DNA of 64,000 nucleotides from an uncultured bacterium (GCA_902780135.1 CACZEK010000002.1:98024-162023); one strand, 5' to 3'. Numbered from the stretch's first letter, positions 19,903-29,452 are shown. Notes: generated from the letters alone by a model not told the origin. Numbers and translations: made by a program.

Positions 19903-21234
19903 TCAGCCGAGCACCTTTTCGTCGAGGTAGGCGCGCAGCCCTTCGATCGGGATGCGTTCCTGCGCCATCGAATCGCGTTCGCGCACGGTCACGGCGTTGT
20001 CTTCGAGCGAATCGAAGTCGAACGTGACGCAGTACGGCGTGCCGATCTCGTCCTGGCGGCGGTAGCGCTTGCCGATGTTTCCGGTCACGTCCAGCTCGGT
20101 GCGGTAGCGGCCGAGGAACTTTTCCTGGAGCTCCTGCGCGTTCTGGTTGAGCTTCTTGGAGAGCGGGAGAAACGCGACCTGGACCGGGGCGACCGTGGCG
20201 GGGAAGTGGAGCACCACGCGGACGTCGTCCTCCATGCCTTCCTTCTGGGTCGGGGCGCGGTCTTCGTCGTAGGCGTTGCAGAGCACGGCGAGGACCATGC
20301 GGTCGAGGCCGACGGAGGTCTCGACGACGGTCGGCAGATAGCGGGTGTTGTTGGACTGGTCGAGGTACTGGAGGTCCTGCTCGGAGAACTTCTGGTGCTG
20401 GGACATGTCCCAGGTGCCGCGGTGGTGGATGCCTTCGAGCTCGCCCCAGCCGAACGGGAATTCGTATTCGATGTCGACCGCCGCCTTCGCGTAGTGGGCG
20501 AGCTTGTCGTGCGGATGCAGGTGGAGCTTTTCGACCGGGAACTTCAGGACGTTCAGGTAGAAGTTCCAGCGTTCCTGGCGCCAGTACTCGAACCATTCCA
20601 TCGAGCCTTCGTCCGCGCAGAAGAACTCCATTTCCATCTGCGAGAACTCGCGGGAACGGAACGTGAACATGCGGGGCGTGATCTCGTTGCGGAACGCCTT
20701 GCCGACCTGGGCGATGCCGAAGGGCAGCTGCATGCGCGTGGCGATGCGGATGGAGTGGAAGTCGAGGAAGATCGGCTGGCAGGTCTCGGCGCGGAGATAC
20801 GCGATGTGCTCCTCGTCGAACACGGGGCCGACGTAGGTCTTCATCATCAGGTTGAACTCGCGCGGCGGGGTGAGGTCCTTCGAGCCGCAGTTCGTGCAGG
20901 TGGTCGGGTCGGGCATCTGGTCCACGCGGAAGCGCGTCTTGCACTTCTTGCAGTCGCACATGATGTCGCCGAAGCGGTCCACGTGCCCGGAGGCTTTCCA
21001 GACTTTCGGATGGCAGATGATGGAGGAGTCCAGGCCGACCACGTTGTTGCGTTTTTCGACCATGTAGAGCCACCACTGGCGTTCGACCGCGCGCTTCAGG
21101 GCGATGCCGTAGGGACCGTAGTCCCAGAAGCCGTTGAAGCCGCCGTAGATTTCGGAGCTCTGAAATACGAAGCCGCGCCGTTTGCACAGGCTGACGATCT
21201 TTTCCATACAGGTGTCAATCGGTTGTTCCGACAT
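19903..21234 (-). CDS. glyQS: Glycyl-tRNA synthetase, single-chain alpha2 type
   Basis: Charges tRNA-Gly. The 443-residue class II enzyme is the eukaryote/archaea-like homodimeric type, not the bacterial alpha2beta2 type. Seen are the N-terminal block GFVFQSSEIYGGFNGFWDYG, a zinc-like CDCKKC...CTNC insert, motif 2 FRNEITPRMFTFRSREF, motif 3 ETSVGLDRM and the C-terminal anticodon-binding domain. Start MSEQPIDTC is preferred because the longer reading begins near the -10 box and GGA precedes this ATG. It heads an operon with two lipoproteins. Confidence 0.95.
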   Translation of the reverse strand: MSEQPIDTCMEKIVSLCKRRGFVFQSSEIYGGFNGFWDYGPYGIALKRAVERQWWLYMVEKRNNVVGLDSSIICHPKVWKASGHVDRFGDIMCDCKKCKTRFRVDQMPDPTTCTNCGSKDLTPPREFNLMMKTYVGPVFDEEHIAYLRAETCQPIFLDFHSIRIATRMQLPFGIAQVGKAFRNEITPRMFTFRSREFSQMEMEFFCADEGSMEWFEYWRQERWNFYLNVLKFPVEKLHLHPHDKLAHYAKAAVDIEYEFPFGWGELEGIHHRGTWDMSQHQKFSEQDLQYLDQSNNTRYLPTVVETSVGLDRMVLAVLCNAYDEDRAPTQKEGMEDDVRVVLHFPATVAPVQVAFLPLSKKLNQNAQELQEKFLGRYRTELDVTGNIGKRYRRQDEIGTPYCVTFDFDSLEDNAVTVRERDSMAQERIPIEGLRAYLDEKVLG

Positions 21235-21289
21235 AATTTTCCGTACACTTTCCAGTTTTTGGGTTGAAAAAAACAAAAATGCTTCTCAA

Positions 21290-21317
21290 AATATAGCCCG
21301 CCTTGCTGAAAAAGCAA
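21290..21317 (-). promoter_or_regulatory. glyQS promoter
   Basis: Minus strand TTGCTT (21312-21317), 16-base spacer, TATATT (21290-21295). Confidence 0.65.
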
Positions 21318-21322
21318 AATGA

Positions 21323-21357
21323 TTTTTTCGCTTTTTAATAAAAAAGACGCGAAAAAA
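21323..21357 (-). terminator. AT-rich hairpin downstream of pbpC
   Basis: TTTTTTCGC/GCGAAAAAA arms (21323-21331 with 21349-21357) with a further T-run/A-run pair inside the loop, three bases after the pbpC stop. The A/T content makes terminator function uncertain. Confidence 0.4.
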
Positions 21358-21359
21358 GG

Positions 21360-23549
21360 CTATTTTTTCCGCACGACCGTGAATTCCACGGCGTCCGCGG
21401 CGGAATCCGCGGCTCGGACCGCCTCCACGCGGTGCATGCCCGGAGCGAAGATTTGAGGAGCCGGATTCTCGCCGAGATACACGCCGTCGGCGAACCAGTA
21501 AGCGCCGTCGTCCGGCGCAAGGTCCAGCTTGACGCCCTCGTCCTTTTCCGCGGCGTATGTGGCGGGCATCGGCGAGAGGATGCGGAATGCGTTTTCGCCG
21601 GATGCCGCGTCGCCGCAGGACCCGCACAGGACAAGCGGGATGCCGGCGGGCTTCACGGCGGATTCTTTCTTTTCGCAGTCAGGCGAGGCGGAAAGCCCGG
21701 TCTTCGCGCAGACTTCGGCCGTTTCCAGCGCGTCCTCCCGCGGCCAGGCGCTTTTCCATTCCGTCAGGCCGTATTTCGAGGCGGCGAGGGACAGGATCTC
21801 CCCGGCGGCGGGCGCGGCGGACGTGCCGCCGACCAGAGCGTCCGACGCGGACCCGTCCTTGTTGCCGAACCACACGCCGACCGTGAGCGTCTCCGTGCAG
21901 GCGAAACACCACGCGTCGCGCAGATTGTTGCTCGTGCCTGTCTTCCATGCCGCCGTCCCCTCGAACCCGGCGAGCGGGAGCGAGGTCAGCATCCGCAGGA
22001 CCGTCTGCGCCGTCCCGGCGGAGAAGACGCGTTCGCCGCCGGGCAGGGGGCGTTCGGGGACGTGCCGGAAAAAAACCGGGCGCAGTTTGCCGTCCATCGC
22101 CAGCGCGCGGTAGGCGTTCGTGAGGGAGAGCAGCGTATGTCCCGCGCTGCCGAGCGCCATGGAGAGCCCGAAGCCGCTTCCCGGGCGGCGCGACGCGAGG
22201 ATGTGGAGTTTTTCCGCCAGTTCGATCATGCGCGGTTCGCCGAGCGCGGCCGCCAGCCGGACCGCCGGGGTGTTCAGCGAATGGGCGAGCGCGTAGGACG
22301 CCTTCACGGTGCCCCGGAACGCCCCGTCGAAGTTGCCGGGCGCGTAATCGCCGTAGCGCAGCGGGGCATCCAGCACGCGCGTGTCCGCCGTGATGATGCC
22401 GCCCTCGACGGCTTCGGCGTACAGGAACGGCTTGAGCGTGGACCCTGCGGACCGGACCGCGTTCGCGGCGTTGTATTGCCCGGTGCCGGGTTCGTTGAAG
22501 TCGAGCGTGCCGAGGAACACAAGGGCTTCGCCGGAGGCGTTGTCGAGCACGACCGCGGCGGCGTCATGCACGCCGGGCAGCGTGTCGCGGCGGCGTTTCA
22601 GGACCGCCTGCACGTCCCGCTGGAAATCCGCGTCGACGGAGCAGAGGACGGGTTCGCCCTGCGCGGGGGACCACCCTTCGCGCCGTTTTTCCGCGCGGGC
22701 GCGCCGGACCGCATGGATCGTTTCGTCCGGGGCGGATTTGAATTCGAAATCGGCGGGCTGGGAGAAATCGCGGTAGCGGAGCGGTTCGGACTCATAGACC
22801 GTGCGCGCCTCGTCCGGCGTGAGCAGTCCGTGGTGCACGAGCAGGTCCAGCACGATCTTCTGGCGTTTCTTCGCCGCTTCCGGGTGCAGATTCGGGTTGT
22901 AGCGGTTCGGTTTCTGCGGGATGCCGCAGAGGAGCGCGGCCTCGGCGCGGTTGAGCTGGGACGCGTGGAGCCCGAAATAGAACCGCGCCGCCGCCTCGAT
23001 GCCGTAGACCTTGCCGCCGCACGGGATGCGGTTCAGGTACTCGGTCAGGATCTCGTCCTTCGTGTAGAGCTGTTCCAGGCGGCGCGCCATGGCGGCCTGC
23101 CTGAACTTGCGGACGAGGCTCGGCCTGTGGTCGGGCAGGGCGAATCCGGCGAGCTGCATGGTGATGGTCGACGCGCCGGAAATGATCTTCAGGTTGCGGA
23201 CGTCCTGCCACAGCGCGCGCAGGATCGCCCGGTAGTCGACCCCGCCGTGCTCGTAGAACGCGTAGTCCTCGGCAGAGAGCATGATCGACACGGCTTCCGG
23301 GGCGATATCCTTGAGCTCGACCGGAAACCGCCATTCGTAGTCGTGCGTGGTCTCGTAGAACACCGGGAGCCCGTTGCGGTCGAGGTAGGCGTGCGCCGGG
23401 GTGATGCGCCGCAGACGGACCATTGGGTCCTCCACGCAGTACGGCGCGACGGTCCAGACCGCGAGGGCGAGGATCGCGAAAACGAGGAAAGCCGCCGCGG
23501 CGAAGCGAACGGCTTTCCTTCTGGTCAGGCTGTGGAACCGGAGGCTCAT
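21360..23549 (-). CDS. pbpC: Penicillin-binding protein 1C
   Basis: Bifunctional class A PBP, 729 residues. One TM helix (FAAAAFLVFAILALAVWTV), then the GT51 glycosyltransferase domain with SAEDYAFYEHGGVD and GASTITMQLA, then the transpeptidase domain with SAGSTLK (SxxK), HSLNTP (SxN) and KTGTSNN (KTG), then the short PbpC-specific C-terminal domain (about 620-729). All catalytic motifs are intact. Its ATG overlaps the stop of the alpha-2-macroglobulin gene; this pairing is known from enterobacteria, where the two are thought to defend and repair the envelope together. Confidence 0.95.
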   Translation of the reverse strand: MSLRFHSLTRRKAVRFAAAAFLVFAILALAVWTVAPYCVEDPMVRLRRITPAHAYLDRNGLPVFYETTHDYEWRFPVELKDIAPEAVSIMLSAEDYAFYEHGGVDYRAILRALWQDVRNLKIISGASTITMQLAGFALPDHRPSLVRKFRQAAMARRLEQLYTKDEILTEYLNRIPCGGKVYGIEAAARFYFGLHASQLNRAEAALLCGIPQKPNRYNPNLHPEAAKKRQKIVLDLLVHHGLLTPDEARTVYESEPLRYRDFSQPADFEFKSAPDETIHAVRRARAEKRREGWSPAQGEPVLCSVDADFQRDVQAVLKRRRDTLPGVHDAAAVVLDNASGEALVFLGTLDFNEPGTGQYNAANAVRSAGSTLKPFLYAEAVEGGIITADTRVLDAPLRYGDYAPGNFDGAFRGTVKASYALAHSLNTPAVRLAAALGEPRMIELAEKLHILASRRPGSGFGLSMALGSAGHTLLSLTNAYRALAMDGKLRPVFFRHVPERPLPGGERVFSAGTAQTVLRMLTSLPLAGFEGTAAWKTGTSNNLRDAWCFACTETLTVGVWFGNKDGSASDALVGGTSAAPAAGEILSLAASKYGLTEWKSAWPREDALETAEVCAKTGLSASPDCEKKESAVKPAGIPLVLCGSCGDAASGENAFRILSPMPATYAAEKDEGVKLDLAPDDGAYWFADGVYLGENPAPQIFAPGMHRVEAVRAADSAADAVEFTVVRKK

Positions 23550-26500
23550 TTCACCTCGAAGACGTCCTCGCCGGCGGCCGGGATGAACGTGCCGTTCATG
23601 TCCGGGTCGTACATCGCCTCGGCGTGGAGCGCGGGGACCGCGAACCTGCCGGGCGTAGTGGCGCGCACGGTGTAGATGGCGTATGCGGAGCCGTAGAGCG
23701 TGCCGAAGACGAGGAAACGGTCGTCGCGCTTTTCGGTGCGGCTGAATTCCTGGCGGTTCTTGAGGAGGATGTTCTTCGGGATGCGGCCGGAGGCGTCCAT
23801 GCGCGTGGCGAGCGCCTCGTCCTCGATCTCAAGCCCGGCGGGGAGCAGGTCGGAGATCACGATGTTCTCGACCACTTCGGGGGAGTCCGCGGTGATGCGG
23901 ACGAACGCGAGTTCGCCGTGTTTGAGCGAGGTGACCGGGCTGCCCTTCTCGTCGAAGTATTCGCGTTTGAGGCGGATCGGGCCTGTGGCGGGTTTCGCCT
24001 CCTTCGGGACGCCGGAGACGACGGTGCGGACGTAGAGATTCGCGTTTCCGGTGTTCGAAACGGCGCTCGCGCCGTCTGCCGAAAGCTCGAATCCGCTGAG
24101 CGCCTTGCCGGAAAGCTCGTGCTTCGCCTTGCCGGCTCCGGTCACCGCGCCGGAGAGGTCTGCGGGCGGGTAGTATTCCGCGAACGCGCCGAGGCCCATG
24201 CACGCCCAGGCGTTCGCCTGCGTGGTGCCCCAGCACTCGCCGTCCTTGCGGATGCGTCCGGCGAGGAACGCCGCGAGTTCGGCGGCTGCCGCTTCGCTGC
24301 CCTTCGGGTCGCACTTCATGAGGATGCTCAGGACCATGCCCGCGCGCGACGTCGTGTCGGTGATCCCGACGAGGTCCGAGGTCTGGTAAAGCCAGGTGGG
24401 ATCGGCGAGCGCGGCGCGGAGGGGTTCCGCTCCTTCTCCGGCGTAGCCGCCCCGGACGAGCGCGGCGGCCGCGAGGAACGAGGCGAAACCGGGCTTGCTT
24501 CCGGCGAGGATGTTGCGCGCCGGGATCACGAAGTCCTTGTTTCCGGCGGACGCGAGCACGTAGGCGGCGTAGGCGCGGAGTTCGGGCTTGTGGCTGCCCG
24601 CGCTGTTCGCGAGGCGCAGGAGATAGGCGGTCAGGCTCTTCTCAATAGTCGCGTCGACCGTGACGCGTTTCGCCGCCTTCGCCTCGAAGATGAAGTGCGC
24701 GGCGTAGACCGTCCCCTCGGGCCATTCCCTGCGGACATCCGGCCACATGGAGAACGCGCCGTCGCCCGCCGTCATCATGAGGATGCGGGCGTAGGCGGCG
24801 GACACCTTCGGCTCCATGGTCTTCGCGATCTCGGCGTCGAGCAGTCCGGCCTTCACCAGCGCGGCGGCGGAGAGGAACGGGAACGCGCCGGAGACGGTCT
24901 GCTCCAGGCAGCCGTAGGGGTATTCGTTGAGCCACGCGAGCGCGCCGGACACGCCGACTGCGGGCGAGGAGGAAATGCTGAGTTTCGCGCTGTCCACGGA
25001 CGCGAATCCGGCGGCGGGAGAGATCGAAAGCGTCTGGTCCGGCTTCACGACCGCGAACGTGGAGACGGTCTGCGGCGCGACTGCCGGGCGGACCGTGATG
25101 TACGCCGTTTCCGTGCGGGACTCCGCGCCGACGGACAGCGTGGCGGAGAGCGTGCCTTCGCCGGTCTTGTCGAGCGCCTTCACGCGGAAGGAGACGTCTT
25201 TGGTCTCGCCCGCCTTCAGCGCGCCGAGTTTGGGCAGGTCGCCCACCGCCTGAAGCGTGTCGGGCAGTTCAAATTTGAAGTCGACCGCGCCGTCCTTCGC
25301 GTCGTGGTTGAACGCGCGGACGCTGATGACCGCCTCGTCGCCGGGGGCGAGCACGCGCGGCGCGGAGACCGTGAGGCTGACCGGATTGCGGACGATCATT
25401 TCACGTTCGCCGGAGCCGACCGCGCTGACCGCGTTCGCGACCGCCATGAACCGGAGCGAACCGGAGTGGTCCGGGATCTTCACCTTCACCGTGGCGGAGC
25501 CGGATTCCGGGACCTTCACGACGGGCACGATGACGCGCGCGGCGTCCTTCATCTTCACGAGGGACGCGGCGAGCGCGGACGGGGATGCGGAGTCGTCGCC
25601 GCCGCCGATGGTGCCGTCCGGGCGGATCCTGAGGTTCGGGAAGAGGTCGCTGTATGTCTCGCACATGGTGATGCGCGCGATGTCGTCCTGCAGGAAGAAC
25701 TTGTAGATGTCGGGCGTCTTGAACCCGGTGAGCGCGAGCACGCCCTCGTCGACCGCGAAGAGGCAGACCTGTCCCGCCTGCGGCTTGCCGTCGAGGCTGG
25801 CGAGCTTCACGGTCACGTCGGTTTCGGTCTCGGGCCGGACGATGCCGGGGACGGTGATCGCGACGTCGAGCTTGTGCGCGGCGGAGTGGTCGAGTTCGAG
25901 GCTCGCCAGTCCCGAGGCGCGGATGTATTCGTCCTTGTCCTTTCCGATCACGATGACGCCGATGTGGTAGCGTCCGTTCAGCGTGTCGGGCCGGATCTTC
26001 GCGTCGATCGTGACCTCGCCCGCCTTGACCGGGATCGCCTCCGCGTAGTCCAGGTGCAGCGCGCCCATCGTCACGAACGCCTCGCCGTCGACCGGGCTGG
26101 TGAACGTGATCTTCGCGGTCTCGCCGGGCGTGTATTTCTTCGCGTCGGTCTTGAACACGAGTTCGGAGGGATCGCCGGTGCGCCTGCCGGATTCGCCCGC
26201 GGAGTGCCACACGTTGATCTTCGTGCGGATGTCGTTGCCGTATTCCGCGACGATGTCGTAGCAGCCGGAGGGCAGGTCGAACGCGACCTGCGAGGTGTAG
26301 GCGGCGAGGTCGGCGCCCTGCGGGACCGTGACCGTCTTCGACGCGCCTTCCACCTCGGAAACGGTCTCCTGCCAGCGTCTGCGGTAGCCGTCGCCGTCCT
26401 GCACCAGCACATAGTCCCAGGCGCGCTTGAGGACGGTGAACTTGATGTCGCGTCCGGCGTCGAGCGTGGCGGGCTTGCCCTGTTCGGTCGCGAGCAGAGC

Positions 26501-28507
26501 CAGGTCAAGCAGGCATTCCCTGCCCGCGCCGTCCTTCTGCTTCAGTCCGATGAACCAGTCCGTCGGGTAGAGCGTGAAGTTGTCGCTTCCGGTCACGGCG
26601 CGTCCGCCCGGCTCCTGCACGGACGCCTGAAGCACCACGCGCACCGGGTCGAACGACATGCCGCGCGAGCCGAACGACGGCAGGGAGAGGTTCGTCTTGC
26701 CGTTTTCGACCGCGAGAGGCGTTTCGAACTCGTCGAAATTGAAGCGCGAGGCGTCGCCGACTTCCCAGCCCTTCCAGTGGTCGGGGCGTTTTCCGCCCGG
26801 CGTGCAGTCAAAGAGGAGTCTGCCGGAAGCGGACGGCACGGGCGTGCCGAAATAATAGTCCGCGGAGAGGACTGTATTCAGAGGCTCCTTCACGGCGGCG
26901 GGGCCGGCGGGCAGGGCGGCGTGTTCGAGTTTCGCCTTGATGCGGTCCGGCACATAGGCGCCGACGCGGATGGTCGTTTCGCCCATGCGTGAGACACCGG
27001 ATGCGACGCGGACCGTGTAGACGCCGGAAACGGCAGTGTCCGGGACGCGGATCATCTTCGAAAGGAATCCCATTTCGTCCCCGTGGACCTCCTCGGAGAG
27101 GATCTGTCTGCCGTCCGGGGCGATGAGGGAGATCTTATACGGCGAGTAGCTGGGGCCGCTTTTGCTCGGCGGAGGCATCGTGGCGTCGGGGAACTGAGGA
27201 TAGATCGTCTTTCCCGACCCATTTTCCCTGTAGCGGATGAACGATGCGGCGAGGAAGTCTTCGCCGGGGCGGACGATGCCGCGTTCCGTGAACACGAACG
27301 CCATGTCCCCGTAAGATTTGAAGTCGTCAAGATTCAGTTCGAGGGGGAACCATGCGAATTCTTCGCCTTTGCGGATGGCGGCGGAGTAGAGCGTGCCTTT
27401 GTTCAAGCCGGGAATCGGTTGCGTGAACGCTTTCCCGTTCGAGTCGGTCTTGTATGTCCCGACCAGCTGGTTCTTGTCCGTCCTGAGTTCGATCTCCGCG
27501 TCGGCGACGGGCTTGCCGTCGGAGATGCGGCGGACGAAGATCGCCAGTCCTTCGCCCGTTTTGGCGGCGGATGCCGCGACCATCGCGAAATCGGTCAGCG
27601 TGAACGTGCGGCGTTCCGTCTCCCGGTAGGTGTAGTCGTCGCTCCAGTCGGACTTGCGGTCGTATTCGACCTCCAGCACATAATGGCCCGGACGGAAGCG
27701 CAGCATCCCCTCAGACGGATGGGATATCTTTGCCCGGTCGTCCAGAATGTCGGTGAGGTCGAGCATGTGGTTGACCGTTTCGTTGCGCGGATCGGACAGC
27801 GTGACCGTCTTTTCGCCGACGAGTTCCATGGCGTAGACGTCGTCGTTGCCCGAGGCGAACGCGAGGTTGTTTTCGAAGCCGCGGTAGAGCTTGAGGGTGT
27901 ATTTCTTGAGATTGCGCGCGGAGTAGGGGAATTCGATCCTGTCCGCGGTGAGCGGGAAGACGCTGCCGTCCGTGAGGAACGAGAAGCGTTCCGTGAGCTC
28001 GGGGATCGTGACGTCGAACACCGCGTCGTTTTCGAGCGTCGCCTTGCCCGAACGGTCCATGATGCCTTTTTTCACGCGGACGCGGTAGGTGACGCCAGGC
28101 TTGAAGCCGCCGCTCACGGAGATCGTGGAGCTGTACGCGTAGAACGAGAGGTTCGGGACCGCTGGCGTGAACTCAAGCGCGTCCTTCGCGAGCTTGGACG
28201 GAAGCGAGGACGGAGACGAAAAACTGATGTCGAGCTCGTCGTTGTATTTGTCGTAGCGCGCGGACCGGAACGTGATGGCGGAACTCTGCTGTGCGGCGGC
28301 CGCGGGCTTTGTCGCGGAAACGGAAGAAACCGCGGTCGAGACTGCGGAAACATCGGCATTGTCTGCAACAGACTGAACTGCATTCTCTTCGGAATTCTGT
28401 TTTTCGGGGCGGATGCCCTTCGCGCGCTGGTGCTGGACGATGTTGTACGTGACGGATGCTGCGAGCGCGAGGGCGACGAACGTGGTGGCATTGACTGCTT
28501 TTTTCAT
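23546..28507 (-). CDS. yfhM: Bacterial alpha-2-macroglobulin with thioester
   Basis: Large protease-trapping protein of 1653 residues. It has MG domains through the first half (FTLTDFAMVAA, GIVRPGEDF, SLASLDGKPQAGQ), a bait region and the thioester CLEQ at residues 1200-1203 (Cys codon 24908-24910), followed by the alpha-helical thioester domain and a final receptor-like domain. The N-terminus (MKKAVNATTFVALALAASVT) has no lipobox Cys, so it appears held by an uncleaved TM helix rather than by lipid as in E. coli YfhM. Start chosen over an upstream Met because of AAGAAG before this ATG. Coupled to pbpC. Confidence 0.93.
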   Translation of the reverse strand: MKKAVNATTFVALALAASVTYNIVQHQRAKGIRPEKQNSEENAVQSVADNADVSAVSTAVSSVSATKPAAAAQQSSAITFRSARYDKYNDELDISFSSPSSLPSKLAKDALEFTPAVPNLSFYAYSSTISVSGGFKPGVTYRVRVKKGIMDRSGKATLENDAVFDVTIPELTERFSFLTDGSVFPLTADRIEFPYSARNLKKYTLKLYRGFENNLAFASGNDDVYAMELVGEKTVTLSDPRNETVNHMLDLTDILDDRAKISHPSEGMLRFRPGHYVLEVEYDRKSDWSDDYTYRETERRTFTLTDFAMVAASAAKTGEGLAIFVRRISDGKPVADAEIELRTDKNQLVGTYKTDSNGKAFTQPIPGLNKGTLYSAAIRKGEEFAWFPLELNLDDFKSYGDMAFVFTERGIVRPGEDFLAASFIRYRENGSGKTIYPQFPDATMPPPSKSGPSYSPYKISLIAPDGRQILSEEVHGDEMGFLSKMIRVPDTAVSGVYTVRVASGVSRMGETTIRVGAYVPDRIKAKLEHAALPAGPAAVKEPLNTVLSADYYFGTPVPSASGRLLFDCTPGGKRPDHWKGWEVGDASRFNFDEFETPLAVENGKTNLSLPSFGSRGMSFDPVRVVLQASVQEPGGRAVTGSDNFTLYPTDWFIGLKQKDGAGRECLLDLALLATEQGKPATLDAGRDIKFTVLKRAWDYVLVQDGDGYRRRWQETVSEVEGASKTVTVPQGADLAAYTSQVAFDLPSGCYDIVAEYGNDIRTKINVWHSAGESGRRTGDPSELVFKTDAKKYTPGETAKITFTSPVDGEAFVTMGALHLDYAEAIPVKAGEVTIDAKIRPDTLNGRYHIGVIVIGKDKDEYIRASGLASLELDHSAAHKLDVAITVPGIVRPETETDVTVKLASLDGKPQAGQVCLFAVDEGVLALTGFKTPDIYKFFLQDDIARITMCETYSDLFPNLRIRPDGTIGGGDDSASPSALAASLVKMKDAARVIVPVVKVPESGSATVKVKIPDHSGSLRFMAVANAVSAVGSGEREMIVRNPVSLTVSAPRVLAPGDEAVISVRAFNHDAKDGAVDFKFELPDTLQAVGDLPKLGALKAGETKDVSFRVKALDKTGEGTLSATLSVGAESRTETAYITVRPAVAPQTVSTFAVVKPDQTLSISPAAGFASVDSAKLSISSSPAVGVSGALAWLNEYPYGCLEQTVSGAFPFLSAAALVKAGLLDAEIAKTMEPKVSAAYARILMMTAGDGAFSMWPDVRREWPEGTVYAAHFIFEAKAAKRVTVDATIEKSLTAYLLRLANSAGSHKPELRAYAAYVLASAGNKDFVIPARNILAGSKPGFASFLAAAALVRGGYAGEGAEPLRAALADPTWLYQTSDLVGITDTTSRAGMVLSILMKCDPKGSEAAAAELAAFLAGRIRKDGECWGTTQANAWACMGLGAFAEYYPPADLSGAVTGAGKAKHELSGKALSGFELSADGASAVSNTGNANLYVRTVVSGVPKEAKPATGPIRLKREYFDEKGSPVTSLKHGELAFVRITADSPEVVENIVISDLLPAGLEIEDEALATRMDASGRIPKNILLKNRQEFSRTEKRDDRFLVFGTLYGSAYAIYTVRATTPGRFAVPALHAEAMYDPDMNGTFIPAAGEDVFEVK

Positions 28508-28573
28508 GTTTTCTTCTTGCCTTTGGAAAAATATAAAACGGGCTTTTGGGAGGGGTGGGAAAAGGACGCTAAA

Positions 28574-28601
28574 AAGATACACGGACGCGACGAAAAATCA
28601 A
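28574..28601 (-). promoter_or_regulatory. yfhM-pbpC promoter
   Basis: Minus strand TTGATT (28596-28601), 16-base spacer, TATCTT (28574-28579). Confidence 0.65.
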
Positions 28602-28697
28602 GTGCGAAAACCCGAAAAATTCAAAAAATAAACAAAAATTTCTCGGAGGCCGGATCATAAGGCGGAGAAAAGGCCGGGAAAAGGCCGGAAACCCGCC

Positions 28698-28720
28698 AAA
28701 ATAAGACTTAAAAAGTCTTA
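28698..28720 (-). terminator. Terminator of ybaK, TATA-palindrome family
   Basis: Perfect 8-base stem TAAGACTT/AAGTCTTA with a three-base loop (28702-28720), followed on the minus strand by UUUU. The adjoining TATAGGGCCT belongs to the same repeat family as 29398 and 46276. Confidence 0.65.
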
Positions 28721-28764
28721 TAGGGCCTGTTTTTTGAGAGAGAGGGGACAACCGGAAGCGGCGG

Positions 28765-29247
28765 TCAGCCGGTGATGTCGGCGTAGGTGAAACGCAGGAC
28801 TCTCGCGAGGTCGGCGGGCGCGATCTCGATCTGGTAGCCGATCTTGCCCGCGCTGAAGAAGATTTTGTCGAGCGCGGCGGCGGATTCGTGAATGGCCGTG
28901 CGGAATTGTTTTTTCATGCCGATGGGGGAGCAGCCGCCGTGGATGTACCCGGTGAGCGGGAAAAGTTCCTTCGATTTGATCATTTCGATGGATTTTCCGT
29001 TCACCGCCTTCGCGGCTTTCTTGAGATCGAGCTCGGAATCGACCGGGACGACGAAGACGAAATGCTCGCCGGATTTCTCGACCGTGACGAGCGTCTTGAA
29101 GACGTGCGCCGGGTCCTGACCGAGCGCGGCGGCGACTTCCAGCCCGGAAACCGCCCCGGATTCCGCGTAGCAGTGGTGGCGGAACGGCACTTTCGCCTGT
29201 TCCAGGATGCGCATGACATTGGTCTTGAATTCGGATGCTTTGCCCAT
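28765..29247 (-). CDS. ybaK: Cys-tRNA(Pro)/aminoacyl-tRNA deacylase YbaK
   Basis: Trans-editing enzyme that clears mischarged Cys-tRNA(Pro). The 160-residue protein has the YbaK/EbsC signature: HVFKTLVTVEKSG, FVVPVDSELDLKKAAKA and GYIHGGCSPIGMKK, with the conserved Lys in FKTLV. Normal length. Ribosome site GGGGGAG. Own promoter at 29280-29308 and own terminator, so monocistronic and divergent from the membrane protein at 29453. Confidence 0.93.
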   Translation of the reverse strand: MGKASEFKTNVMRILEQAKVPFRHHCYAESGAVSGLEVAAALGQDPAHVFKTLVTVEKSGEHFVFVVPVDSELDLKKAAKAVNGKSIEMIKSKELFPLTGYIHGGCSPIGMKKQFRTAIHESAAALDKIFFSAGKIGYQIEIAPADLARVLRFTYADITG

Positions 29248-29279
29248 GGTTGGTCTCCCCCGGCTGATTGTGAGCTAAT

Positions 29280-29308
29280 ACTATACCGCGTGAGCGCGGA
29301 TTTTTCAA
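29280..29308 (-). promoter_or_regulatory. ybaK promoter
   Basis: Minus strand TTGAAA (29303-29308), 17-base spacer, TATAGT (29280-29285). Confidence 0.75.
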
Positions 29309-29349
29309 CCTGTCCGCGAAAAAACGGTCCGGGAAAGAATGAAGCGGTC

Positions 29350-29377
29350 TTGAAAAACACGGAAAATGAAGTACATT
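29350..29377 (+). promoter_or_regulatory. Promoter of the membrane protein at 29453
   Basis: TTGAAA (29350-29355), 16-base spacer, TACATT (29372-29377). Confidence 0.55.
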
Positions 29378-29397
29378 ATATAGAACCCGCAAAAAAA

Positions 29398-29428
29398 AAG
29401 TCTTATAGGACTTGTGAGCCTTATAAGG
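29398..29428. repeat. TATA-centred palindromes in the 5' leader
   Basis: AAGTC-TTATAG-GACTT (29398-29413) followed by the perfect palindrome CCTTATAAGG (29419-29428). It lies between the -10 box and the ribosome site of the next gene and resembles the elements at 28702 and 46276. Confidence 0.55.
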
Positions 29429-29452
29429 ACAGAGAAGTATTTCAGGTCCAGG

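Noticed and set aside
23423..26992. 1189-codon open frame on the plus strand opposite the alpha-2-macroglobulin gene
   Set aside because: Mirror of the codon bias of the real gene; no domain, promoter or ribosome site.
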